Notes: generated by a model not told the origin, from the letters alone. Counted from the stretch's first letter, positions 7,937-14,793 are shown. The stretch: 64,000 bases of DNA from Lutimonas halocynthiae (GCF_030409835.1 NZ_JAUFQO010000016.1:1-64000), one strand, 5' to 3'. Program-made: numbers and translations.

Positions 7937-8278
7937 ATGAGAAATAAAATAAACCTAATTGGTAAAATTCAAAACAAAGGAAAAGTAAAGACTTACAAAA
8001 ACAATGTGAATCGTATTCACTTCAAATTAAGGATAGATGAGAGTTATAAAAATAATGATGGTGAAATGATTCCAAACTATTCATATGTACCATTAGTTGC
8101 TTGGAATGGCACAGCGAAAGTAATTGACAAATATCTTAAAAACGGAAAGGAAGTTGCAATTGAAGCTAGGTTTGATTCATCATCATTTAAAGATAAAGAT
8201 GGCTCAACTCAATATGTGCTTCAAAATGTAGTAAATGACATAATCTTTTTGGAAAGTAGCAAGAAGGTAAAGAGTTAA
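7937..8278 (+). CDS. ssb: Single-stranded DNA-binding protein of the mobile element
   Basis: A 113-residue OB-fold protein: it begins INLIGKIQNKGKV, continues with strands containing FKLRIDESYKN and YVPLVAWNGTAK, then KYLKNGKEVAIEARF, and ends with VVNDIIFLE. This is the SSB core without the acidic C-terminal tail that recruits other replication proteins, as is common for phage and plasmid SSBs. It would coat the single strand displaced during rolling-circle replication. It lies 122 bp after rep, with the hairpin in between. Confidence 0.85.
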   Translation: MRNKINLIGKIQNKGKVKTYKNNVNRIHFKLRIDESYKNNDGEMIPNYSYVPLVAWNGTAKVIDKYLKNGKEVAIEARFDSSSFKDKDGSTQYVLQNVVNDIIFLESSKKVKS

Positions 8279-8716
8279 TCGGGAAAATGGTTCTATCAGC
8301 AATTCTCTTAACCTCTCTCGTTGTTTCACAGTAGTCTTACTGCAAGTACTAATGGAATAGCCAAAAACTCTTAGAGGCTAAGGATTAAAATACTCATGAT
8401 ATACCCTATCTGCAATGTAATAAATCCATTCTGCCGGTATAAGTTCAAAATGACTATTATTGAGATAACAATCTATAGAGTCTATGGTTAGTCATTTGAT
8501 GAAGGTTTATCTTCTAAGAGACAGTGAAAATTATATAATATAAGTATCCAAAATAAACTAGTTAAGTGAAGATTGGATATGTAGTTAAAAGCGATACAAG
8601 TTATTGGTCAGTCTTCCTATGCATTAAGTGATATATTGCAACAACTTATTTATTGCATGAATCAATGAAAAAAAGTTAACTAAATAAAACACACACTCAT
8701 TTGGTTAGGAAGTAGA
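8279..8716. other. 438-bp gene-free stretch between ssb and the ImmA/IrrE gene
   Basis: No supported gene on either strand; frames are closed every few codons. A short hairpin CAGTA(gtct)TACTG lies at 8329-8342, and the rest is AT-rich without clear repeats. It separates the replication module from the defence cargo, so it may be the junction where cargo was inserted, but I see no direct or inverted repeats that prove it. Confidence 0.4.
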
Positions 8717-9511
8717 TTAATCTTCCCAAATAACACTTAACGCCATATTCCTAAACGGAATGATGTGCTCATATATATTTCTTTCTTCATCTTCATATTT
8801 ATAGCATTTAAACCAATCCCCAACCGATAAATCTTCTGTTCTTTTTTCCCCTCTTCCTGTTTTAAAGTAACTCGCAGCAAGAGAATCTTCAGGTATTTTT
8901 GAATTCCCTTCAGCCAAATATTTATATGGAAAATCTTTACTTGCCCATTTCCATGCTATCTCATTATTCACGCTAAAAATTATTTGAATTGGATGATTCC
9001 CAATATCGGAAAACCTTATGGCACTTGCAGTTAGACTAACTCGATATTTTTTTGCAAGATTTTCTATAATCGCAAATTCAAATTTTCTTCCTACACAATC
9101 CTTAGAATATCTTTTTTCTGGCATTAATAAACACGAAGAAAAATAATCCGCTTCACGCTCAATTCTGTTATATTTTTGTTTATCATTAAAAGAAGGGTGA
9201 GGCTTCAATAGACCATTCATCAAGCCTATTCTATGTGAATCTATAAAATAATGTCCTAATTCATGCGCCAGCGTAAATCTTCCTCTTGTAGAATCAATAT
9301 CATTACCTCTTTCTGTATTTATATGAATATAAAAACGGTTGTCATCATAAATGGTTATTCCATCAAAAGATTTTCCATAATCATCATAAAACACAAATAA
9401 ATTTTCTGAATCTACAATCTTGTCTAATGGTGTTATAATTTCTTCATGCTCTAATGCAATGAACTCTGCTAAATCCTTTATATAATTTTTAGACGTATTA
9501 CTTACTTCCAT
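8717..9511 (-). CDS. ImmA/IrrE-family zinc metallopeptidase
   Basis: A 264-residue protein with the zinc site HELGH at residues 83-87 inside FTLAHELGHYFIDSHR, and the third ligand region EREADYFSSCLLMP around residue 120, the standard ImmA/IrrE layout. There is no HTH domain; a C-terminal part of about 90 residues is unassigned. Family members cleave regulators in response to DNA damage or foreign DNA (ImmA cuts ImmR, IrrE cuts DdrO, CapP cuts the CBASS repressor CapH). The gene overlaps the 112-residue gene by 14 bp and is the last of a three-gene operon headed by a sigma factor and divergent from CBASS. A regulatory protease for this defence cluster is the likely role. Confidence 0.82.
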   Translation of the reverse strand: MEVSNTSKNYIKDLAEFIALEHEEIITPLDKIVDSENLFVFYDDYGKSFDGITIYDDNRFYIHINTERGNDIDSTRGRFTLAHELGHYFIDSHRIGLMNGLLKPHPSFNDKQKYNRIEREADYFSSCLLMPEKRYSKDCVGRKFEFAIIENLAKKYRVSLTASAIRFSDIGNHPIQIIFSVNNEIAWKWASKDFPYKYLAEGNSKIPEDSLAASYFKTGRGEKRTEDLSVGDWFKCYKYEDEERNIYEHIIPFRNMALSVIWED

Positions 9512-9836
9512 TCTTATGTTTACTTCTCATCTTTTGAAGAATTTCCTTTGGAATTTCATTTTCACCTTTTCTGGCAACCATTTTAAAATCATCAAAATTA
9601 TCTATTTCATCCTTTTTCAATAATGAAACAACTTTTCCTTTAAAGCTAAAGTTCCCCTCAATAATTTTGTTCGTATCTATACGTGACAAGTCAATCTTAT
9701 GTTCAAAATTTTCATACAACTTCTCAAAAACATCAAGCTCTGTTTCATTTCTAGGGAATAAATAGCCAGTTGAACTAAGCCAAAAGTCAAAATTGTTCTT
9801 ATCCACTAATCCACTTAATTTATCTTTTTTAGCCAT
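9498..9836 (-). CDS. 112-residue protein linking sigma factor and metallopeptidase
   Basis: A charged soluble protein that I do not recognise. It overlaps the sigma-factor gene by 8 bp and the peptidase gene by 14 bp, so the three products are made together. It is Lys/Asp/Glu-rich, with a central FSFKGKVVSLLKKDE stretch and a C-terminus ending in basic residues (MRSKHKNGSK). Given its position, it could be an anti-sigma factor, an adaptor or the substrate of the peptidase; this is inference with no motif to support it. Confidence 0.55.
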   Translation of the reverse strand: MAKKDKLSGLVDKNNFDFWLSSTGYLFPRNETELDVFEKLYENFEHKIDLSRIDTNKIIEGNFSFKGKVVSLLKKDEIDNFDDFKMVARKGENEIPKEILQKMRSKHKNGSK

Positions 9837-10497
9837 TTATCCTATTTAAATATGATTCAATTGCCTTATTAGCTTCCTGTTTATACTTCCTTATCGATCC
9901 TGTTGTTAATTCAAGTTCAACTTGTAATTTTTTGCTAATCGCCCTAGGAATATTTTTGTTGTTTTCTTGAACATATAACTTATAGTTTAAATAAATTATT
10001 CTATGTTTCTCAGTTAATTGTGAAAGTGCTTTCTCTACAACTTCGAGTCTTTTTCGAAGCATTCTTCTTCCATCTTCGGATGGAGATGAAATATCAATTA
10101 ATTCTTGAACAGAATAAATCAAGGAGAGATCCGTGTCTTTATCAGGTTCATAACATGTTCCTTTAGATTTGTAATTAACTAGTTGAGTAAAAATAATTCT
10201 ATAAAGCCATAATTTGATTCCTTTTTCAACATTTGAGGCTTTTGATTTTTTATGATCATATGTTGGGTACTTCCAAACTTTATTAAAAACACATTTAGAA
10301 ATGTCTAAAGCAATGATTTCGTTATAACCCCAATTGCAACAAATTATTTCTGAATTTTTCAAAACATCTTGCTCAAACCTAAGCATAAATTCTTCAAAGG
10401 CTCTTTTTGCCTCTTCAGGGTATTCATCTTTCCAAGCAATATATTCAATTAAGTCATCAGATGTTGCTTTTTGCAACTCTTCTACTGAAACCTCCAT
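9829..10497 (-). CDS. ECF-like sigma-70 family factor of the island
   Basis: A 222-residue protein with a region-2-like N-terminal half (around residues 60-115, including KGIKLWLYRIIFTQLVNYK) and a region-4 HTH (about 150-215: ALSQLTEKHRIIYLNYKLY, then SKKLQVELELTTGSIRKYK). The layout is that of an ECF sigma factor with a slightly extended linker. It heads the leftward operon with the 112-residue protein and the ImmA/IrrE peptidase and is divergent from the CBASS effector gene, with 144 bp between the two starts. It may drive its own operon, CBASS, or both. It is distinct from the chromosomal ECF gene at 55352. Confidence 0.72.
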   Translation of the reverse strand: MEVSVEELQKATSDDLIEYIAWKDEYPEEAKRAFEEFMLRFEQDVLKNSEIICCNWGYNEIIALDISKCVFNKVWKYPTYDHKKSKASNVEKGIKLWLYRIIFTQLVNYKSKGTCYEPDKDTDLSLIYSVQELIDISSPSEDGRRMLRKRLEVVEKALSQLTEKHRIIYLNYKLYVQENNKNIPRAISKKLQVELELTTGSIRKYKQEANKAIESYLNRING

Positions 10498-10518
10498 AGG
10501 TTTATATTAATCATACCA

Positions 10519-10537
10519 AAAGCGTGAGTCACGCTTT
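10519..10537. promoter_or_regulatory. Perfect 19-bp palindrome in the divergent sigma/CBASS promoter region
   Basis: AAAGCGTGA (10519-10527), one central G, and TCACGCTTT (10529-10537) form a perfect inverted repeat of 9+1+9 bp. It lies 21 bp upstream of the sigma-factor start and about 105 bp upstream of the CBASS effector start. Its GC-rich core stands out from the AT-rich surroundings. This is the form of an operator for a dimeric regulator; which protein binds it is not known. Confidence 0.55.
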
Positions 10538-10553
10538 AAGTAGATGGTTGAGA

Positions 10554-10615
10554 CCTGTCCTCTAACAGGAATTTAAGACTATCAAAATACATATCATTTT
10601 GGAGGAAAAGATAGT
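10554..10615. promoter_or_regulatory. Structured leader upstream of the CBASS operon
   Basis: Three short inverted repeats occur between the palindrome and the effector gene: CCTGT/ACAGG (10554-10569), CAAAAT/ATTTTG (10583-10601), and an outer pair ACTATC (10578-10583) with GATAGT (10610-10615) that encloses the second. No T-run follows. They may be folded leader RNA or further protein-binding sites. A -7 box is not obvious; TCATTTTG at 10594-10601 differs from TAnnTTTG by one base. Confidence 0.3.
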
Positions 10616-10641
10616 TCAATTTAATAATAAATAAAATTTAA

Positions 10642-11259
10642 ATGAAACAAGATTTTTTAAAATATTATAAGTCTAATTTTCTAGTTTTTTTAATAGGAAT
10701 ACTATTATTCATAGTTATTTCAGCTAAAAGTCACTGGAATTTATCCATTTCAATATTTAGTATAGTAACTACTTTCTTGGTGACTATTACAAACTATTTA
10801 TGGAAATACAAACCATTTAAATGGTTGTTTACTTTCGATGATTTTTCCGGTCGATATGAAGGAATTTTAAGATACCAATACAAAAATGAATCCGGTGAGC
10901 TTATTACCGATGATTTAAGGCATATCAAAATCATTAAACAAAATGGAAGTGGCATATCAGTGTCTTCTTTTACATATGGATCAAATGGAACAAAATCATC
11001 TGAATCTGTTAACAAAGGAATGCATATTGAAAAAACAAAGGATGAGCAGCACCACATACTAATTTATAATTTCTTAAATGATGGGAATCAAAATAAAAGT
11101 TTCCCGCCGCACTATGGAACTGATGTGCTAAAATTCATTAAAAATGGGAATATGAAATTATTATCTGGAAGATATTTCACAGAAAGATATCCATTTCAAA
11201 CCAGAGGTGAGTACATAAAACTTCAATGGGTCAGTAATAACTTAAATCACGATTTTTAA
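10642..11259 (+). CDS. cap15: CBASS effector, Cap15-like (2 TM + cyclic-nucleotide-binding beta-barrel)
   Basis: A 205-residue protein with two membrane helices (about residues 13-31 and 35-54) and a beta-rich cytoplasmic domain starting at FDDFSGRYEGILRYQY. That is the architecture of Cap15 (S-2TM-beta effectors): the barrel binds a cyclic nucleotide, then the protein multimerises and disrupts the inner membrane, killing the phage-infected cell. It is followed after 14 bp by the CD-NTase gene, the expected partner. Identification rests on architecture, the GRYEG...LRYQY strand pattern and context; a structure prediction would confirm the barrel. Confidence 0.8.
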   Translation: MKQDFLKYYKSNFLVFLIGILLFIVISAKSHWNLSISIFSIVTTFLVTITNYLWKYKPFKWLFTFDDFSGRYEGILRYQYKNESGELITDDLRHIKIIKQNGSGISVSSFTYGSNGTKSSESVNKGMHIEKTKDEQHHILIYNFLNDGNQNKSFPPHYGTDVLKFIKNGNMKLLSGRYFTERYPFQTRGEYIKLQWVSNNLNHDF

Positions 11260-11273
11260 AAAATAGTAAAACT

Positions 11274-12275
11274 ATGGCAGTATTACATAAGGAATTTATA
11301 GAATTTAATAAGAACATAAGCCTAACATCTAAGAGAAAAGAAAGTTTAAAAAATAGCCGTAAGGAGTTGCGAAAGAAAATTCGCAAATGGTTTAAAGATA
11401 ACAAGCCAGATGAATTACAACCAAAATTTAATGGGCAAGGCTCATACAGCATGAATACTGTTATTAATCCTTTGCCGGTGACAGATAGTCAAGGAAAACA
11501 AAAGTTAATGTACGACTTAGACGATGGTGTTTATTTTATTAAAAAGAATGAACAAAACGATCATAGATCAATCAATACATTGCATAACTGGATTTTTGAC
11601 TCAGTAGATAATCATACAGGGCAAAGTTCAATAAAAAAAAATACATGTATTAGAGTCGTTTTTGCGGATGGTCATCACATAGATTTACCAATTTATTATA
11701 AAAATGAAGAATCTATCTTGTTGGCTCATAGATCAAAAGGTTGGTTGGAGAGCGACCCAAAAGAGTTTACCGAGTGGTTCAATGGTAAAAAAACAACTCA
11801 GCTGGAGCGTATTGTTAGATATTTAAAAGCATGGAAAAATTTTAGAGAAACAAATAATAATAGCTTAAAATTACCTAGTGGTTTTGAACTTACCATTTTG
11901 GCCACTGAAAATTATTTTGAAGATGATAATGATGACAGAGCTTTTCGAGAAACAATAAGAAACATAGAATCTCAATTGACTAATACATTTGGATTTAAAT
12001 GTTTACGGCCAACTACCCCAGCGGGTGAAGATCTATTCGCAAACTATTCCGATACTAGAAAAAGTAATTTCTTGAGCAGCATATCGAGTTTATTAAACGA
12101 TTTGGATCGAGCGGATGAGGAGCCTAACTTTAGAAAAGCCTCTAATATATTAGTGAAAAATCAGTTTGGAAGTCGATATCCACTTGGTGAAGACAATGAC
12201 AGTGACACTAAAAATAAGGAATTAATTAAGGCCTTGGGCATGGCAACCGTAACACCGAAACCCTATGGATATTAA
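11274..12275 (+). CDS. CD-NTase (cGAS/DncV-like nucleotidyltransferase) of CBASS
   Basis: A 333-residue enzyme with the nucleotidyltransferase motif GQGSYSMNT (residues 54-62), the metal-binding pair in YDLDDGVYF (Asp81, Asp83) and a third Asp at 137 in HHIDLPIYY. Further matches to the Vibrio DncV pattern are GWLESDPKEFTEWFN and RIVRYLKAWKNFRE, so it is DncV-like, although about 100 residues shorter. It makes a cyclic di- or trinucleotide when phage is sensed, which activates the Cap15-like effector upstream. The C-terminus ends PKPYGY, with the Gly penultimate. Its last 11 bp overlap the E2-like gene. The nucleotide product cannot be read from sequence. Confidence 0.88.
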   Translation: MAVLHKEFIEFNKNISLTSKRKESLKNSRKELRKKIRKWFKDNKPDELQPKFNGQGSYSMNTVINPLPVTDSQGKQKLMYDLDDGVYFIKKNEQNDHRSINTLHNWIFDSVDNHTGQSSIKKNTCIRVVFADGHHIDLPIYYKNEESILLAHRSKGWLESDPKEFTEWFNGKKTTQLERIVRYLKAWKNFRETNNNSLKLPSGFELTILATENYFEDDNDDRAFRETIRNIESQLTNTFGFKCLRPTTPAGEDLFANYSDTRKSNFLSSISSLLNDLDRADEEPNFRKASNILVKNQFGSRYPLGEDNDSDTKNKELIKALGMATVTPKPYGY

Positions 12276-12918
12276 TACTGAAATTAATCAGGTTATTGAG
12301 AATTTTCCAGAACTAAATTACGATCGCAATAATAATTGCCTATGGGGAATTATTAAGGTGTCAGGATTTGATTTTTATCAGATAAAAATTGACCTTAAAC
12401 CTTACCCTGAATTTTTTCCTTTGGTATATGAGTTAGATGGACGTATTCCTCGAAGAATTGAAAGACATGTATATTCTGATTCTGGTTCATGCTGTTTTAC
12501 CACTAAGGCAAGATCGCAGATTTTATTAAAAACAAAGATTACAAGTATTTATCTGTTTATAAAAAATATTGTCATTCCTTATTTTCAAAATAACTCATAT
12601 TATGAAATCAATATGAAATATAAAACCGATGAATATTCTCACAATGGAGAAGGGGTGATTGAAGGATATAGAGATATTCTTCAAATTCATAACGATTTAA
12701 AAATTGCGGAATTATTGTTTAATCGATACAAAGGAGGGAAACTTAAGGTTAGAGACTTATGCTATTGTGGCAGTAATATTAAACTAAAAAAATGCACCAA
12801 TGGTATCCACGATATTTGCTATAGAGACTTTAAAAAAATCGATAAAAATATTTTAGGAACTGATCTTATAAACTATTTCTACCCACACCTAAAATCATTG
12901 GGTTTGGTTAATTCTTGA
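12265..12918 (+). CDS. E2-like protein of type II-short CBASS with C-terminal SEC-C-type motif
   Basis: A 217-residue protein. Residues 1-110 fit a prokaryotic E2 (ubiquitin-conjugating) fold: a beta-meander ending in YPEFFPLVYELDG, then RHVYSDSGSCCF, with His68 and the candidate catalytic Cys76/Cys77. No E1 (ThiF) domain and no JAB protease gene follow, so the operon is of the short type II form, in which the E2-like protein alone modifies the C-terminus of the CD-NTase. Near the C-terminus, CYCGSNIKLKKC (residues 166-177) is a SEC-C-like zinc-binding motif, perhaps with His182. The 11-bp overlap with the CD-NTase gene implies coupled synthesis. Confidence 0.77.
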   Translation: MDINTEINQVIENFPELNYDRNNNCLWGIIKVSGFDFYQIKIDLKPYPEFFPLVYELDGRIPRRIERHVYSDSGSCCFTTKARSQILLKTKITSIYLFIKNIVIPYFQNNSYYEINMKYKTDEYSHNGEGVIEGYRDILQIHNDLKIAELLFNRYKGGKLKVRDLCYCGSNIKLKKCTNGIHDICYRDFKKIDKNILGTDLINYFYPHLKSLGLVNS

Positions 12919-12942
12919 CAAAGGTAACCGTAAAGAAATACC

Positions 12943-13042
12943 ATCTCGATAATGTCTATTAGCTGGCGACTTTGTGGAGTAACAATTATCCTATTTAAAA
13001 CGGTTATAAATGTTAATAATTTACGGAATTCCTTATCGAGAT
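12943..13042. repeat. 10-bp inverted repeat pair before the hsdM relic
   Basis: ATCTCGATAA at 12943-12952 and TTATCGAGAT at 13033-13042 are exact reverse complements, 80 bp apart, in the 177-bp gap between CBASS and the hsdM stump. It may be the trace of a lost insertion or recombination site, or chance in AT-rich DNA. Confidence 0.35.
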
Positions 13043-13095
13043 TCATGCTAACTTAGCTACTTTAGATAATTGAAAAAGATTAAATCAAATAATAA

Positions 13096-13422
13096 ATGAT
13101 TTCAAAGCAAGCATTAGGAAGTATACTGTTTGGAATGGCAGACATTCTGAGAGACAAAGTAGAAGATTACAAATCTTACATATTAACCCTGTTATTCTTT
13201 AAAAGACTTTCTGACAACTATGAATGGGAAACTGAAAACGCCATTAAGGAATTTAAAAACGAGTACGGTTCTGAACCTAATGAAAAACAGCTTAAAAAGA
13301 TTTTAGAGAAAAAGCACGATTTTAAAATTCCAGATAATTGTTTTTGGACTCTATTACGTTCATACTTTCCTGAATATAAAAAAGCTGTAAAATGGTTAGA
13401 CTTATATGGAAACAGTTTATGA
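13096..13422 (+). pseudogene. hsdM: Truncated type I restriction-modification methyltransferase (hsdM N-terminal stump)
   Basis: The first 90 or so codons are a clear HsdM N-terminal domain: GMADILRDKVEDYKSYILTL, then FFKRLSDNYEWE, then EPNEKQLKKILEKKHDFKIP and NCFW. After that the sequence diverges and the frame stops at residue 108, whereas HsdM is about 500 residues. No hsdM catalytic domain, hsdS or hsdR follows. The start codon and frame are intact, so the break is a deletion or replacement just after codon 90. It shows the island once carried a type I system. Confidence 0.85.
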
Positions 13423-13528
13423 TTCTCAAATCGGTGATCAGGCACATTTGAATTATATAGAAACGAGTTGTGCTGAATTTTTTCAACTTTGATTCAATCA
13501 ATATATAATATGAACCAACATATAATAA

Positions 13529-14362
13529 ATGAACTACGAAAATAGAGTTACCGTATTTATTGACATACTCGGTTTTAAAGATATGCTTTCAAAAACCACT
13601 GATAGAAAAGGGGAAGATAACTCTGAAAAAATTGAAGAAATATTTTCAGCTTATAGGGCTATTCGTGATGTTTGGAATTTGGACGAATACAAATTCGGAA
13701 AAACCATACCCCAAAACAGCAAAGAAATAACTACTTTTTCCGATTGTCTTGTTATTTCATTTAAAACAGAGGAAAAAAGTGAAATATTTTCAACATTACT
13801 TGAGATTAAATGGATGATTATGAGACTTATTTACATGGGCATTCTTTGTAGAGGAGCAATTACTTATGGCAAGTTAATTCACACAAAGGAGGTCTTGTTT
13901 GGGCCCGCTCTTGCCGAAGCTTACATTCTAGAATCCAAAGCTGCATTATATCCAAGAGTGATATTGCATAAAGATATAATTGATTTAGCAGGAAAGGCAA
14001 CAATGGAGCATCATACTTCCAAAGAGGAAAAGGAATTTGTAGAATCCTTGTTGGAAAAGGATTCAGATGGAATGTATTATATTGATTATTTTGCTAAAGC
14101 TCAGGAAGAATTGGATGATCCTCAATATGGATTCCCCGATTACATTGAAAAAATTGGTAAGAAAATACGGAAAGGCCTTATGGGATCAAGTAACGTATAT
14201 AAATCTGATCTAAAAGTCAAATATCGATGGATGAAAGAACGCTACAATAAACTAATAGAAAATGTTCAACAAGAATCATTTATAAATTGGTTAAGAAATG
14301 AAGGGGAGTATGAATTGGCAGAGACATATTTGACTTTTAAAAAAATAAATCCTAATGCCTAG
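13529..14362 (+). CDS. Nucleotide-cyclase-like protein (class III fold, Pycsar-cyclase-like), orphan
   Basis: A 277-residue protein that follows the class III cyclase pattern: FIDILGFKDM (metal-ligand candidate Asp12), FSDCLVISF (second Asp candidate, Asp72), RGAITYG (108-114) and FGPALAEAYILES (124-136), the last aligning with the GxxVNxAxRLE block of adenylyl/guanylyl cyclases but without its Asn and Arg. PycC cyclases of the Pycsar anti-phage system are divergent members of this fold that make cCMP or cUMP. Pycsar normally has an adjacent effector (PycTM or PycTIR); none is visible here, since the neighbours are the hsdM stump and a tRNA gene. Membership of the fold is fairly sure; a Pycsar role is a guess. 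Confidence 0.65.
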   Translation: MNYENRVTVFIDILGFKDMLSKTTDRKGEDNSEKIEEIFSAYRAIRDVWNLDEYKFGKTIPQNSKEITTFSDCLVISFKTEEKSEIFSTLLEIKWMIMRLIYMGILCRGAITYGKLIHTKEVLFGPALAEAYILESKAALYPRVILHKDIIDLAGKATMEHHTSKEEKEFVESLLEKDSDGMYYIDYFAKAQEELDDPQYGFPDYIEKIGKKIRKGLMGSSNVYKSDLKVKYRWMKERYNKLIENVQQESFINWLRNEGEYELAETYLTFKKINPNA

Positions 14363-14457
14363 GTACAATTAGTGAAACTTACATTCTTTCTTTTTTATAT
14401 GGAATAAAAAATTTCCTAAACAAAAAATAAATTTATAAACCCGAACTTAGTGCAATC

Positions 14458-14475
14458 GATCAATCATAATTGATC
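14458..14475. repeat. 7-bp-stem hairpin downstream of the cyclase-like gene
   Basis: GATCAAT (14458-14464), loop CATA, ATTGATC (14469-14475). It lies about 95 bp after the cyclase-like gene in a 240-bp gene-free stretch; there is no following T-run, so it is not a typical terminator. Confidence 0.35.
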
Positions 14476-14523
14476 CAAAAGTCAAATTGAGAAATAAGTC
14501 AAATATCAAGCAAATGAAAAGGT

Positions 14524-14545
14524 TCAGGGGTTCGATCAGGGGTTC
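14524..14545. repeat. Two 10-bp direct repeats near the tRNA-Arg 3' end
   Basis: TCAGGGGTTC occurs at 14524-14533 and again at 14536-14545, a 12-bp period, in the stretch between the cyclase-like gene and the tRNA. It is 59 bp beyond the tRNA 3' end on the island side, where recombinase arm sites could lie. No third copy was seen elsewhere in the island. Confidence 0.4.
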
Positions 14546-14603
14546 TTTTAAAAACAAAAAAGTTTAACAGTTAGTTTATCAAATTGTTAAGCTTATTGAG
14601 TTG

Positions 14604-14675
14604 TACCCTCGCTAGGAATCGAACCTAGATCTAAAGTTTAGGAAACTTTTGTTCTATCCGTTGAACTACGAGGGC
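14604..14675 (-). tRNA. tRNA-Arg (anticodon CCU)
   Basis: The reverse strand folds into a 72-nt cloverleaf: acceptor GCCCTCG / CGAGGGT with a first G-U pair, D arm GTTC/GAAC, anticodon stem AAAGT/ACTTT with loop TTCCTAA (anticodon CCT), T arm CTAGG/CCTAG with loop TTCGATT, and discriminator A. The 3' CCA is not encoded. Its 3' end points toward the island, the usual orientation when a tRNA gene is the integration site. A box TATATTTG on the same strand (14711-14718) is a good -7 promoter element. Confidence 0.93.
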
Positions 14676-14710
14676 ATAGAAATGATGCCATATAAAGCAA
14701 TTTTCGTAGA

Positions 14711-14718
14711 CAAATATA
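14711..14718 (-). promoter_or_regulatory. Bacteroidota -7 box for tRNA-Arg
   Basis: On the minus strand this reads TATATTTG, a match to TAnnTTTG, 36 nt upstream of the tRNA 5' end. No convincing -33 TTTG was found at the right spacing. Confidence 0.5.
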
Positions 14719-14793
14719 ATTGTTAATTGGAATAATGTAAAGCTTATCAAGAGAGATTTTTTATATTTATAATCTATTCCAAACACTGGCTTT

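Noticed and set aside
5792-8278. An integrated filamentous phage
   Set aside because: Rep and SSB fit, but no Zot, coat or adsorption protein gene is present in the next 6 kb, which hold defence genes instead.
8279-8716. Degraded gene between ssb and the ImmA/IrrE gene
   Set aside because: No reading frame in this stretch gives a recognisable protein fragment.
12943-13042. Inverted repeats as the ends of an insertion sequence
   Set aside because: Only 10 bp long and 80 bp apart with no gene between them; too short for an IS, so recorded only as a repeat.
14604-14675. Copy of the tRNA 3' end at the left side of the island as attL
   Set aside because: Read by eye through 4400-5300 on both strands; no stretch of 12 or more matching bases was seen.
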